A stretch of 48,746 nt of DNA, taken from NCBI GenBank assembly GCA_036508555.1, contig DATCHD010000071.1:1-48746 (forward strand), given 5' to 3'. Under the pieces are notes generated by a model, which had not been told where the DNA came from, searched no databases, and worked only from the letters and a program-made list of their open reading frames with translations. The DNA is from CAINVV01 sp036508555. GTDB taxonomy: Bacteria; Bacteroidota; Bacteroidia; Bacteroidales; Prolixibacteraceae. Made by a program: the position numbers and the translations under genes. Positions 23,642-32,522 of the stretch are shown piece after piece. Within the stretch, counting starts at the first letter, position 1. Each line of letters starts with the position of its first letter.

Positions 23642-25099
23642 CTAAAGCTCTTTACGCATCCGGGCTACCGGAATATTCAGCTGCTCGCGGTATTTGGCCA
23701 CCGTCCGCCGGGCAATGTTATATCCCTTGTCTTTCAGGATGGAGGCCAGTTCATCGTCTGTTACAGGTTTCAGCTTGTTCTCGTTAGCAATACATTCCTT
23801 CAGGATAGATTTGATTTCACGGGTGGAAACTTCTTCCCCATCTTCTTTTTGCATCGATTCGGAGAAAAAATACTTCAGCTGATAGATTCCGAAATGTGTC
23901 TGAATGTATTTGCTGTTAGAAACCCTTGAAATGGTGGAGATATCCAATCCTGTCATATCGGCTATATCCTTCAGGATCATTGGTCTGAGCTTCGTTTCAT
24001 CTCCCTCGAGAAAGAAGGCTCTCTGGAATCGGAGCATGGATCTCATCACCAGCATCAGGGTCTCCTGCCTTTGTTTGATGGCATCGATGAACCATTTGGC
24101 GGAATCTATCTTTTGCTTGACAAAGGTGAGCGCTTCTTTTTGGTCGCCCGACATTCCCTTCCCGTTGTCGCGGAAGGTTTTCAGCATGTTGGTGTAATAA
24201 TTGCTGATGTTGAGCTCTGGCACATTCCGCTGGTTGAGGCTCAAAACCATTTCGTCGTTGACGATCTCCAAGATGAAATCGGGGATGATGGTCTGGGTGC
24301 CTCTACTCAAACTGTTGCTAAAAGAACTTCCAGGCTTCGGATTGAGTTTCAGGATTTCGTCGAGTGCTTCGCGGAGGTTGTCTTCTTCGAAATTAAGCTT
24401 TCGCTGGATCTTGTCGTAATGTTTTTTGGTAAACTCTTCAAACATTTCATCCAGGATCATGTATGCCCAGCGGATCTCCTCGCGTCCCATATCTTTCCTG
24501 GTAAGCTGGATCATCAGGCATTCACGAAGGTCTCTGGCGCCGATACCCGGTGGATCGAACTCCTGAATCAGTCTTAAAATCCTGGTAAGTGATTTTCTGT
24601 CCGTATGAATATTGCGGGCAAAAGCCACATCGTCGACGATGGCTTCCAGCTCACGGCGGAGGTATCCGTCCTCATCAATATTTCCGATAATCTGCTCTGC
24701 CAGAATAGAATCCTCCTCGCTAAGCATCACCATTGCCACCTGTTCCTGCAAGTATTCATGGAAAGAAGAGGCCTCAGAATAGGGCATGTCCACGGTCTTT
24801 TCATCCCTGGAAAAATTGTTGGCCTCGTAGCGGTAGGTAGGATAATCTTCCTCGGTGAGGTAGTCGTCGACAGAGAATTCCTCATGGTCTTTATCTTCCT
24901 TGGTCTTCAGATCCTCCGGGATCTCTTCTTCGCTCTTCCCGAATTCATTATCTTCCAGCTCCAGAACGGGATTCTCTTCGAGCTCCTTTTTTATGCGTGC
25001 TTCCAGCTGAAGCATAGGCAGTTCCAACAGCTTGATTACCTGAATTTGCTGTGGCGAAAGTTTTTGGAGTAGCCTTTGCTGAAGTGAAAGATGTTGCAT
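23642..25099 (-). CDS. rpoN: RNA polymerase sigma-54 factor
   Basis: A 485-residue RpoN. Region I (1-50) is the Gln/Leu-rich activator-interacting part (LSLQQRLLQKLSPQQIQVIKLLELP), region II is acidic (about 50-100), the core-binding domain follows (about 110-290), and the C-terminal RpoN box ARRTVAKYRE (463-472) that reads the -24 promoter element is intact. It depends on AAA+ activators, none of which is encoded in the window. It lies 8 nt downstream of asnS and is probably co-transcribed with it. Confidence 0.96.
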   Translation of the reverse strand: MQHLSLQQRLLQKLSPQQIQVIKLLELPMLQLEARIKKELEENPVLELEDNEFGKSEEEIPEDLKTKEDKDHEEFSVDDYLTEEDYPTYRYEANNFSRDEKTVDMPYSEASSFHEYLQEQVAMVMLSEEDSILAEQIIGNIDEDGYLRRELEAIVDDVAFARNIHTDRKSLTRILRLIQEFDPPGIGARDLRECLMIQLTRKDMGREEIRWAYMILDEMFEEFTKKHYDKIQRKLNFEEDNLREALDEILKLNPKPGSSFSNSLSRGTQTIIPDFILEIVNDEMVLSLNQRNVPELNISNYYTNMLKTFRDNGKGMSGDQKEALTFVKQKIDSAKWFIDAIKQRQETLMLVMRSMLRFQRAFFLEGDETKLRPMILKDIADMTGLDISTISRVSNSKYIQTHFGIYQLKYFFSESMQKEDGEEVSTREIKSILKECIANENKLKPVTDDELASILKDKGYNIARRTVAKYREQLNIPVARMRKEL

Positions 25100-25107
25100 T
25101 GTTCAAA

Positions 25108-26547
25108 CTAAAACTCGCAATTTTTTGGTGCCCTTGCAAAAGGAATAACGTCGCGGATATTTCCCATACCCGTAACGAAAAGCATCAGCCGTTCGAAGCC
25201 CAGACCGAAGCCTGCGTGCGGACAACCACCGAAACGACGGGTGTCGAGGTACCATTCCATATCTTCTTTGGGGATGTGCATTTCGTCCATCCTGCTCTCC
25301 AGCACTTCGAGCCGTTCCTCACGCTGTGAGCCGCCGATGATCTCGCCTATCTGCGGAAAGAGAACATCCATAGCCGAAACGGTCTTGCCGTTATCATCCA
25401 GACGCATGTAAAATGCCTTGATTTCCTTGGGGTAATTGGTCAGGATGACAGGCTTCTTAAACTCCTGCTCGACGAGGTAACGTTCGTGTTCGCTCTGAAG
25501 ATCAGTACCATAACCGCCTATCGGATATTGAAACTTTCCTTTTTTGTTCGGTTTTGAATTTCTAAGGATCTCGATGGCTTCGGTGTAGGTCAGCCTGACA
25601 AAGTCGTTGTCGGCCACAAACCTCAGCTTCTCAATCAGTTCCATGGAACGCTGATCGGCCGGCTTGACTTTTTCCTCTTCAGCCAGTCGGTTGCTAAGGA
25701 ACTGAAGATCGTCCATGCAATGATCCAATGCATAGTTGATCAGATACTTAAGAAATTCTTCGGCCAGATCCATGTTGTCGTTGAGATCGAAGAAGGCCAC
25801 CTCGGGTTCTATCATCCAGAACTCTGCCAGGTGACGGGAGGTATTTGAATTCTCGGCACGGAAAGTAGGTCCGAAAGTATAAATTCTCGAGAGTGCCATA
25901 GCAAAAAGCTCGCCTTCGAGCTGTCCGGATACGGTCAGGTTGGCCGCTTTCCCGAAGAAATCCTGGGAAAAATCGACCTTTCCTTCCTCGTTCAGGGGGG
26001 GATCTGTGGCGGGTAAAGTTGTTACCCGGAACATCTCACCTGCCCCTTCGGCGTCTGAACTGGTGATGATCGGGGTATGAATATTAAAGAATCCACGCTC
26101 GTTAAAGAAGGAGTGAATGGCAAAAATCATAGCATGCCGTATCCGAAAAACGGCACTGAAGGTAGCTGTCCGGGGACGAAGATGCGCAACTTCCCTTAAG
26201 AATTCGAGGGTATGGCGCTTCGGCTGGATAGGATATTTGTCGGGGTCGGACAGTCCGATGATCTCAATTTTTTCGGCTTTCAATTCAACGGATTGCCCTG
26301 AACCTGCTGAGGCGACAAGGGTTCCGGTGACGCCGATGGCAGCACCTGTATTGATATTTTTGAAAAATTCCTCGCCGAAAGTTTCTACTTCTGCCACTAC
26401 CTGCAGGTTGTTAATGGTGGAGCCATCATTCAATGCGATAAAATTGACGTTTTTGCTACCGCGACGGGTGCGAACCCAGCCTTTGATCGTGATTTCTGCA
26501 CCGACCTGCCCTGACTTCAATACCTCTGCTACCTGAATTTTTTTCAT
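25108..26547 (-). CDS. asnS: Asparaginyl-tRNA synthetase
   Basis: A 479-residue class IIb synthetase. The N-terminal OB-fold anticodon-binding domain (about 15-110, ITIKGWVRTRRGSKNVNFIALNDGS) precedes the catalytic core with motif 2 FRAENSNTSRHLAEFWMIEPE and motif 3 GFGLGFERLMLFVTGMGNIRDVIPFARAP near the C-terminus. The AsnS-type NTSRH and NIRDVIPFAR wording separates it from AspS. Full length and single copy in view. Its promoter is predicted just upstream. Confidence 0.97.
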   Translation of the reverse strand: MKKIQVAEVLKSGQVGAEITIKGWVRTRRGSKNVNFIALNDGSTINNLQVVAEVETFGEEFFKNINTGAAIGVTGTLVASAGSGQSVELKAEKIEIIGLSDPDKYPIQPKRHTLEFLREVAHLRPRTATFSAVFRIRHAMIFAIHSFFNERGFFNIHTPIITSSDAEGAGEMFRVTTLPATDPPLNEEGKVDFSQDFFGKAANLTVSGQLEGELFAMALSRIYTFGPTFRAENSNTSRHLAEFWMIEPEVAFFDLNDNMDLAEEFLKYLINYALDHCMDDLQFLSNRLAEEEKVKPADQRSMELIEKLRFVADNDFVRLTYTEAIEILRNSKPNKKGKFQYPIGGYGTDLQSEHERYLVEQEFKKPVILTNYPKEIKAFYMRLDDNGKTVSAMDVLFPQIGEIIGGSQREERLEVLESRMDEMHIPKEDMEWYLDTRRFGGCPHAGFGLGFERLMLFVTGMGNIRDVIPFARAPKNCEF

Positions 26548-26586
26548 TTTTTAACTGTACTTCCGTGTGATACATTGTATTTCGTA

Positions 26587-26594
26587 CAAAATTA
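26587..26594 (-). promoter_or_regulatory. Candidate -7 element of the asnS-rpoN operon
   Basis: On the minus strand this reads TAATTTTG, a full TAnnTTTG match, 39 nt before the asnS ATG. A convincing -33 box is not seen. Confidence 0.5.
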
Positions 26595-26692
26595 CACTTT
26601 TTGCCGTCTGTTCATACCATTTAATTCCATTTTTCGAAATGACTGAAGCGTGTTTTGTTTCTTCCTACCTTTATACGAGAAAATTTTACAAG

Positions 26693-27016
26693 ATGGAAAT
26701 TTCAAACTGGACGGAACTGTGCGCGTTGCTGGGAAAACAATTCGATCTGGAAGTTGATCTGAACGGAGTCCTCTTCCTGGTAGGTATCCGTGAACGCGGA
26801 CTGACCTTGCAGCCCTTCACAAAGGAGGAAAAACTTAATCTGATCAACCTGGGAAGCTGCACTCTTTACCTCGAAATGGGACTACTTGAAAAAACCGGAA
26901 CCGACCCGGAAGGATGGCCCATCTTCAAGCAGAAATCCCTGGCACCCGTCATACCGGAAGAACGCAAATACAAGATTCTGCAAGACTGCGCGGTCAAATA
27001 CTTTCAGAAAGTGTAA
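26693..27016 (+). CDS. Small conserved hypothetical protein
   Basis: A 107-residue soluble protein when started at the ATG at 26693 (MEISNWTELCALL); the open frame extends 42 codons further up but that part is compositionally unlike a protein and overlaps the asnS promoter. Features seen: an amphipathic N-terminus, LFLVGIRERG, FTKEEKLNLINLGSC and a C-terminal GWPIFKQKSLAPVIPEERKYKIL. I recall similar short proteins in Bacteroidota beside asnS or rpoN but know no function. It overlaps the convergent MtlD-like gene by 13 nt. Confidence 0.75.
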   Translation: MEISNWTELCALLGKQFDLEVDLNGVLFLVGIRERGLTLQPFTKEEKLNLINLGSCTLYLEMGLLEKTGTDPEGWPIFKQKSLAPVIPEERKYKILQDCAVKYFQKV

Positions 27017-28236
27017 AATGGGGAACCCAGGTTGGGAAAATTAATAAAATTATCGAGCGATACACCTTCCAAAATTATTTGGGAATCAACAATTTCGTCG
27101 AACCCACAAATGGACGTTAACACTTGGTAAATGCCCTTGTCATAAATTGCAAGGAAATCAAGATCAGACGGCAATAAATTCCCAGCTTCGTCGGTTGCCT
27201 TAAAATAACAAGCGCAAACTAATGCCTTTAATATCAAGTCGTATGGAAGTTTCAAATCCTTTGCCTGATGGATTGCACCAGCCAAACGATCTTCTGCCCC
27301 AAGTTTCCTTTGCAAGTCGCATCCTACGCGGTATATTGTATCGCCCAATGACTTATTCTGAAATCGTTTCAACAAATCATCAATATGAATGGTAAGCGAC
27401 TCAATTGTAAATTCATCCGGATATTTTTTCAATAAAATATTCGCTGCCTGCAACATGGTGTTCCGAACTTCTTCTTTGATACCGCTGTCGGAAAGCACTT
27501 CATGTAAAAATATTTTGTCCGGATGGGAAAGATAACCCAGATAAGCCGCAGTGGCATGCCCCAAATTATGAATAAACAGCTTTCGGTCAACCCATGCCTT
27601 CATATTCTCTTTTGGGGCTAGGCCTTCAATTTCAGGAATTGGATTTTTAAAAGCTCGTTTGTCAAGAATCAGTGTGTTATAGGGCTCTGCAAAGACCTGA
27701 AGGATATCTTCTTCCATATCTTTTTTGAGCATAATCGGCACCATTTTCCCAATACTGGTTTCAATCAATCCAACTCTTTCTTCTAACGGATATCCTTTGG
27801 GCAAATACCTTTTAAGTTCTTGATCCATATATTTGGCCGCATTGCGGAGATTTTCAGCGATGATGATGTCAAGTGGCATCGATCCAACGATTTCAAACCT
27901 TTTCTCTAAACCTTGAGCCAGAAGAGGCATCATTGATTTCATTCCATTTAATCCAACCGAAACAGCTACAATTCGTGCGGTTGAGATCTCGGCTATTACT
28001 TTCTCCAAGTCACTTGCAAGTACGCCCCGAACATTTTGAACCGTAATGACTGACTCCACATCGCCTTTGATCACCACGTTGTACCTTCCCCTGCGATTTA
28101 GTTCGTCAATCACCGGTCTAAAAATATCGATAAAAACAACCTCATAGCCGCCCCGACTAAAGAGCTGACCGACGAAAGAACGACCAATTTTGCCGGCACC
28201 GAACAAAACTAATTTATTCTGAATTTGAGTACTCAA
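27004..28236 (-). CDS. MtlD-like polyol-phosphate dehydrogenase
   Basis: A 410-residue member of the mannitol dehydrogenase family. The Rossmann motif is FGAGKIGRSF (12-21), as in mannitol-1-phosphate 5-dehydrogenase, and the C-terminal helical domain has KLFIHNLGHATAAYLGYLSHP with the catalytic Lys/Asn/His pattern. It likely oxidises a sugar alcohol phosphate to a ketose phosphate with NAD. It is about 28 residues longer than E. coli MtlD. No mannitol PTS is present nearby, so the substrate may differ. Composition is more AT-rich than the asnS/rpoN block. Confidence 0.83.
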   Translation of the reverse strand: MSTQIQNKLVLFGAGKIGRSFVGQLFSRGGYEVVFIDIFRPVIDELNRRGRYNVVIKGDVESVITVQNVRGVLASDLEKVIAEISTARIVAVSVGLNGMKSMMPLLAQGLEKRFEIVGSMPLDIIIAENLRNAAKYMDQELKRYLPKGYPLEERVGLIETSIGKMVPIMLKKDMEEDILQVFAEPYNTLILDKRAFKNPIPEIEGLAPKENMKAWVDRKLFIHNLGHATAAYLGYLSHPDKIFLHEVLSDSGIKEEVRNTMLQAANILLKKYPDEFTIESLTIHIDDLLKRFQNKSLGDTIYRVGCDLQRKLGAEDRLAGAIHQAKDLKLPYDLILKALVCACYFKATDEAGNLLPSDLDFLAIYDKGIYQVLTSICGFDEIVDSQIILEGVSLDNFINFPNLGSPFYTF

Positions 28237-28290
28237 CGTCTATTAATTTGAAAAAACCATAAAAGCCAATTTGTACCTCTTTCTCACTTT

Positions 28291-29283
28291 TTACTTCCTG
28301 AGAATCGCTTCTATGCCATTCAGCTCGTCTGTTGAAAAGTAGAGGTTCTGCTGGGCGCCCAGATTGTTGGCCAGCTGGTTAACCGAACTGGCGCCGATCA
28401 ATACCGAAGTAACCCGCTGATCTTTCAGCAACCAGGCGATGGCCATTTGCGCCAGCGACTGACCGCGTTGCAACGCTATCTTATTCAGCTCCTTCACCTT
28501 TTCAAGGGCAGGCGCCACTTGCTCCGGTCTCAGAAATCCCCAGGACTTGGAAGCCCTTGAACCTTCAGGAATATTGTTCAGGTAACGATCGGTCAGCAAT
28601 CCTTGCGCCAATGGTGAAAAAGCAATCACGCCAATGCCTTCTTTTTCTACCGTATCCAGCAGATCCTTTTCCACCCAACGCTCAAACATCGAATATTTTG
28701 GCTGGTGAATCAGGCAAGGAGTCCCTAGTTTGCGGAGGATAGCTGCCGCCTCTCGGGCCTTATCGGCTGGATAGTTGGAGATTCCGGCATAAAGCGCCTT
28801 ACCCGACCGAACCGCCTGGTCGAGGGCCATCATGGTCTCTTCCAGGGGTGTATTTGGATCCGGACGATGCGAATAGAAGATGTCCACATAGTCGAGCTGC
28901 ATCCGTTTCAGACTCTGGTCCAGACTGGATAGCAGGTATTTCCTGGAACCCCATTCACCGTAAGGTCCGGGCCACATCAGGTAGCCGGCCTTGGTGGAGA
29001 TGATGAGTTCATCCCGGTAGGGTTTGAAATCCTTTTGAAAAATGACGCCAAAATTTTCTTCAGCGGATCCCGGCGGCGGACCGTAATTGTTGGCCAGATC
29101 AAAATGGGTAATCCCGTTATCGAAGGCAAAACGGAGCATGCTTCTGCCCGTTTCGAAATTATCGACACCGCCGAAATTGTGCCACAGACCAAGGGAAATG
29201 ACAGGTAATTGAATACCACTGCGGCCGCAACGGCGATAGGCACACAAGTTGTTATAACGATCCGGGGAGGCTGAGTAAATCAT
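28291..29283 (-). CDS. Aldo/keto reductase, YghZ/L-glyceraldehyde 3-phosphate reductase type
   Basis: A 330-residue TIM-barrel reductase very close in wording to E. coli YghZ (LGLWHNFGG, GITHFDLANNYGPPPGSAEENFG, ELIISTKAGYLMWPGPYGEWGSRKYLL, YVDIFYSHR). The AKR tetrad is D62, Y67, K98 and H139. YghZ reduces L-glyceraldehyde 3-phosphate and methylglyoxal with NADPH. Such enzymes detoxify reactive aldehydes formed during sugar breakdown, which suits a locus next to rhamnoside degradation, where lactaldehyde also arises. The gene is divergent from the MFS permease. Confidence 0.92.
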   Translation of the reverse strand: MIYSASPDRYNNLCAYRRCGRSGIQLPVISLGLWHNFGGVDNFETGRSMLRFAFDNGITHFDLANNYGPPPGSAEENFGVIFQKDFKPYRDELIISTKAGYLMWPGPYGEWGSRKYLLSSLDQSLKRMQLDYVDIFYSHRPDPNTPLEETMMALDQAVRSGKALYAGISNYPADKAREAAAILRKLGTPCLIHQPKYSMFERWVEKDLLDTVEKEGIGVIAFSPLAQGLLTDRYLNNIPEGSRASKSWGFLRPEQVAPALEKVKELNKIALQRGQSLAQMAIAWLLKDQRVTSVLIGASSVNQLANNLGAQQNLYFSTDELNGIEAILRK

Positions 29284-29376
29284 GGTAATAGATATTAAAT
29301 TTCTTGTAAAAATAGCAAAATTGGTTTCGCCTTTGCCGTATTATCACTACAAAAAGTGATTTTACCATCATGCAAA

Positions 29377-29407
29377 TTTCCATAGGTCATAATTATATTT
29401 ATATTTG
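29377..29407 (+). promoter_or_regulatory. Bacteroidota-type promoter of the MFS permease gene
   Basis: TTTC (29377-29380), 19 nt, then TATATTTG (29400-29407), a full -7 match. The transcript leader would be about 48 nt. Confidence 0.65.
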
Positions 29408-29461
29408 TTTACTCGATATAAGAGTTACCATACTAAATTCATAAACATAAACATTTAATCA

Positions 29462-30868
29462 ATGGAACAGAAACCGAACAGCAATCTCCGACTGGGCATG
29501 ATCTTCATGGCTTCGATCTTCTTCATTTTTGGTTTTATTACCAATTTTAACATTGCCATGAAAGATCAGGTGCAATTGGCATTTGATCTCAAAACCCTTT
29601 ATCCGGGCTGGGAAAATTTTCTTTCTCAACTGGTCAATTTTGTATTCTTCATCGCGTATGCGTGTTTTAGCTTTTTAGCGGGGAGTATCATCAAGAAAAT
29701 CGGATACAAGAACGGTGTAATAGCGGGTCTTGTTTTAGTGGCTGTGGGCAGTTACATGTTTTTCCCGGCAGTTGCTGTTTTGTCCTATCCACTGTTCCTG
29801 GCTGCCGTTTTCGTGATGGCTACCGGTGTTGTATTTCTGCAGACTGCTGCTAATCCGTATGTCGCAGCTTTAGGCCCGCAAGAAACGGCTCCTGCCCGTT
29901 TGAACCTTACTCAAGCGTTGAATGGCGTTGCTTGTACAATTGCCCCTTTCCTTGCGGGAATCCTGGTTTTGGCACCTGCCGTTATGGCTCTTAAAGCTGG
30001 TGCATCAGCATCTGAAGCTGCCAAGTTTGTTCAGATGCCTTTTTTAATTATTGGTACGCTTGTTGTCTTGATTGCCGTCGGGATTTCGTTTATCAAACTT
30101 CCGTCAATTACGGGAGACACTACCATCCCATCTAAATCGGTACTAAAGAAACCTCAGGTTTGGTTTGGCGCTTTGGCTATTTTCTGTTATGTAGGCGCCG
30201 AAGTCGGTACTGCAGGACAAATTGCCCCCTATTTAAAAGGCGGTGGTATTGCCGTTGATGTGGCCGTGAAATTATCAGCAATTTACTGGGGAGGCTCCAT
30301 GGTAGGACGTTTCTTTGGATCCATCCTGTTGAGTAATCTGCCTTCTGCAAAAAGATATCAATATTCGGCCTTTGTCATGGTCTTTGCCTTTTTCGTCGGC
30401 TGGTTTATCACATCTGCTTCTGTTACAGACGGTAAGTTTGTATTTACCTCACAACCGATGAATGGCGTTATCTTCCTTGGTATTGCCATCGTCAATTTTT
30501 TCCTGATGATGCTTGGAAAAGGAAAAGCCAATGTTGCACTGGGAGTTTTCGGAACTGTTAACGTGCTCCTGATACTTGCAGCCTCAATGGTTCCTGCAAC
30601 CCTTGGAATGTGGTGTTTGCTTTCAATCGGATTTTTCAATTCAATCATGTTCCCCAATATTTTTGCGCTGGCAGTGAACGATCTGGATCCTTCCGAAATG
30701 CCTCTTGCTTCCGGAATTATCAATACCTTGATTGCCGGTGGCGCAGTTATTCCATTGCTAATGGGTGCATTAACAGATTCATTCAATGCACGTTGGGCAC
30801 TGTTAATCCCGATTATTTGTTATGCTTATATCACGTTCTTTGCACTGAAAGGCAGTAAGGTACGCTAA
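29462..30868 (+). CDS. FucP-like sugar:proton symporter (MFS, FHS family)
   Basis: A 468-residue permease with 12 predicted helices. The first helix carries FFIFGFITNFN, the position of the fucose/galactose/glucose permease signature, and the protein has QTAANPYVAALGPQETAPARLNLTQALNG, typical of the FucP/GluP group. It imports a monosaccharide across the inner membrane. It is followed by a ROK kinase, so import and phosphorylation are paired. The sugar could be glucose, galactose, fucose or another hexose; sequence alone does not decide. Confidence 0.88.
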   Translation: MEQKPNSNLRLGMIFMASIFFIFGFITNFNIAMKDQVQLAFDLKTLYPGWENFLSQLVNFVFFIAYACFSFLAGSIIKKIGYKNGVIAGLVLVAVGSYMFFPAVAVLSYPLFLAAVFVMATGVVFLQTAANPYVAALGPQETAPARLNLTQALNGVACTIAPFLAGILVLAPAVMALKAGASASEAAKFVQMPFLIIGTLVVLIAVGISFIKLPSITGDTTIPSKSVLKKPQVWFGALAIFCYVGAEVGTAGQIAPYLKGGGIAVDVAVKLSAIYWGGSMVGRFFGSILLSNLPSAKRYQYSAFVMVFAFFVGWFITSASVTDGKFVFTSQPMNGVIFLGIAIVNFFLMMLGKGKANVALGVFGTVNVLLILAASMVPATLGMWCLLSIGFFNSIMFPNIFALAVNDLDPSEMPLASGIINTLIAGGAVIPLLMGALTDSFNARWALLIPIICYAYITFFALKGSKVR

Positions 30869-30894
30869 GAATTTATCAATCATAGTTTTATCGG

Positions 30895-30934
30895 ATGTCA
30901 CATTTGTGTATTGAACCATATACAAATGTGACAT
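30895..30934. promoter_or_regulatory. Inverted repeat between permease and ROK kinase genes
   Basis: Arms at 30895-30910 and 30919-30934 pair over 16 bp with one G-T, around an 8-nt loop. Each arm contains the near-palindrome ATGTCACAT/ATGTGACAT. No T run follows, so it looks more like a dual operator or processing hairpin than a terminator. It ends 26 nt before the kinase start. Confidence 0.65.
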
Positions 30935-30960
30935 TTGGTGCTTTAATCACTGGTTACAAA

Positions 30961-31989
30961 ATGAAACAAGTTGCAATCGGCATTGACATTGGTGGAACCA
31001 ACACCGCGATTGGTGTAGTCGACCGGGAAGGAAACGTTTTGTATGAGATGCTACCCCAGTTGCCAACCCCGCAGAAAAAAGAGAATCCTGATGCCCGTGA
31101 GGATTTTTCTGATGCTTTGCGCGACAAATTCATTAAGCTCATCACATCCGGGATTCGTCTGGCCGTCGCAACTGTCAGGAAAACCATTCCCGACCTCGAA
31201 GTAATGGGAATAGGTATCGGGGCGCCGTTCGCCAACTATTACGACGGCACCATCGGCATCACTGCCAACCTGCCTTTTGTTACGGTCGTTCACCTCACAG
31301 ATCTCATCCAGGCTCAACTGCCCGAATACGAAATCGTCAAGGCAACCAATGACGCCAATGCAGCTGCACTGGGAGAAATGATCTATGGAGGTGCCATCGG
31401 CATGCGTAATTTTGTCATGATTACACTGGGTACCGGTCTGGGAAGCGGCATCATCGTCAATGGTGATTTGGTCTATGGCCACGACGGACTTGCCGGAGAG
31501 CTGGGACATGTCACAGTAGTGCCGGATGGCCGCTCCTGCGGATGTGGCGGCAAGGGTCATCTCGAAACTTACTGCTCTGCAACAGGCATCAGAAGAACGG
31601 TTTTCGAACTATTAGCCAAACAAAACAACAGCGAAAGTCCTTTGGCCAAAGTTTCCTTCAACGACCTGACTTCCAGGATGGTCTACGATGCTGCAGTGCA
31701 AAACGATGCTCTTGCGCTCGAAGTTTTTGCATTCACCGGCAAAATCCTGGGACGCAGTCTGGCCGATGCCGTTCATTATCTGAGTCCGGAAGCGATTTTT
31801 CTTTTCGGAGGCCCTGTGGCGGCGGGTGAAATCCTCTTCAAACCTACCCGGGAAAGTCTGGAACATTACCTTCTGCCATTTTACCGTGGCAGGATTAAAC
31901 TTCTTCCTTCCAAACTGAAAGCAGGATCCGCTGCCATTGTGGGTGCCAGCGCATTGGCGTGGAAGGAATTAGATAAATTTTCCAAATGA
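30961..31989 (+). CDS. ROK-family sugar kinase
   Basis: A 342-residue glucokinase-type ROK protein when started at the ATG at 30961; the frame is open 22 codons further up, but those codons lie in the inverted repeat. ATP-binding IGIDIGGTNTAIGVVD begins at residue 6, catalytic Asp131 is in TNDANAAALGE, GTGLGSGI follows, and the zinc motif is CGCGGKGHLE (193-202), where the usual third Cys is His. It phosphorylates an imported hexose. No DNA-binding domain is present, so it is a kinase and not a ROK repressor. Its stop overlaps the next gene by 4 nt. Confidence 0.9.
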   Translation: MKQVAIGIDIGGTNTAIGVVDREGNVLYEMLPQLPTPQKKENPDAREDFSDALRDKFIKLITSGIRLAVATVRKTIPDLEVMGIGIGAPFANYYDGTIGITANLPFVTVVHLTDLIQAQLPEYEIVKATNDANAAALGEMIYGGAIGMRNFVMITLGTGLGSGIIVNGDLVYGHDGLAGELGHVTVVPDGRSCGCGGKGHLETYCSATGIRRTVFELLAKQNNSESPLAKVSFNDLTSRMVYDAAVQNDALALEVFAFTGKILGRSLADAVHYLSPEAIFLFGGPVAAGEILFKPTRESLEHYLLPFYRGRIKLLPSKLKAGSAAIVGASALAWKELDKFSK

Positions 31990-32477
31990 AGCGGGTTATC
32001 ATCATCCGCCATGCCAAGACTATCCAGCACGGGTACGATCAGGATTATGACCGCACGCTGACAGACCGTGGCAGGGACGATGCGGAAAGAACCAGTCGCG
32101 AGATGGTGCGGACGGACATTCATCCCGATCTGATCTTCTCGAGTCCGGCCGTCCGCACCACGCAAACCACCCGCATTTTCGCGGATGCATTCGGATATCC
32201 TACCGGGAATGTCAGGTACGAGAAAAAACTCTACTCCGGCATGTTCACGACCACCTTTCTGAAAATGCTTCACGAAATTGACGACCAGCACACTACCGTG
32301 ATGGTCGTAGGCCACAACCCTACCGTTTATAATTATCTGGATCTGTTGCTTCCCGGTTTCTCATTGGATGTACCCACCTGTTCCACGGTAGTTATTGAAT
32401 TCGACATTGATCTTTGGGCGGATTTAACCGCCCATTCCGGCAGGATGACGCACCGCTGGATCCCCGATTTACTGTGA
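31986..32477 (+). CDS. SixA-like phosphohistidine phosphatase
   Basis: A 163-residue histidine-phosphatase-superfamily protein. The catalytic RHA motif (R8 H9 A10) and the second His in VVGHNP are present, with LTDRGRDDAERTS and DLIFSSPAVRTTQTT as in SixA. Such enzymes remove phosphate from phosphohistidine or small phosphoesters. It is coupled to the ROK kinase gene by an ATGA overlap, an odd partner that suggests a sugar-phosphate role or control of a phosphohistidine carrier. Cytosolic, no signal. Confidence 0.88.
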   Translation: MKRVIIIRHAKTIQHGYDQDYDRTLTDRGRDDAERTSREMVRTDIHPDLIFSSPAVRTTQTTRIFADAFGYPTGNVRYEKKLYSGMFTTTFLKMLHEIDDQHTTVMVVGHNPTVYNYLDLLLPGFSLDVPTCSTVVIEFDIDLWADLTAHSGRMTHRWIPDLL

Positions 32478-32522
32478 TTGAATTACCCTGTATCTGAATG
32501 TTGTTGACTTGCCTATACTAGT

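Noticed and set aside
30895..30960. Upstream start for the ROK kinase at 30895
   Set aside because: The extra 22 codons are encoded by the inverted repeat; the ROK fold begins right after the Met at 30961.
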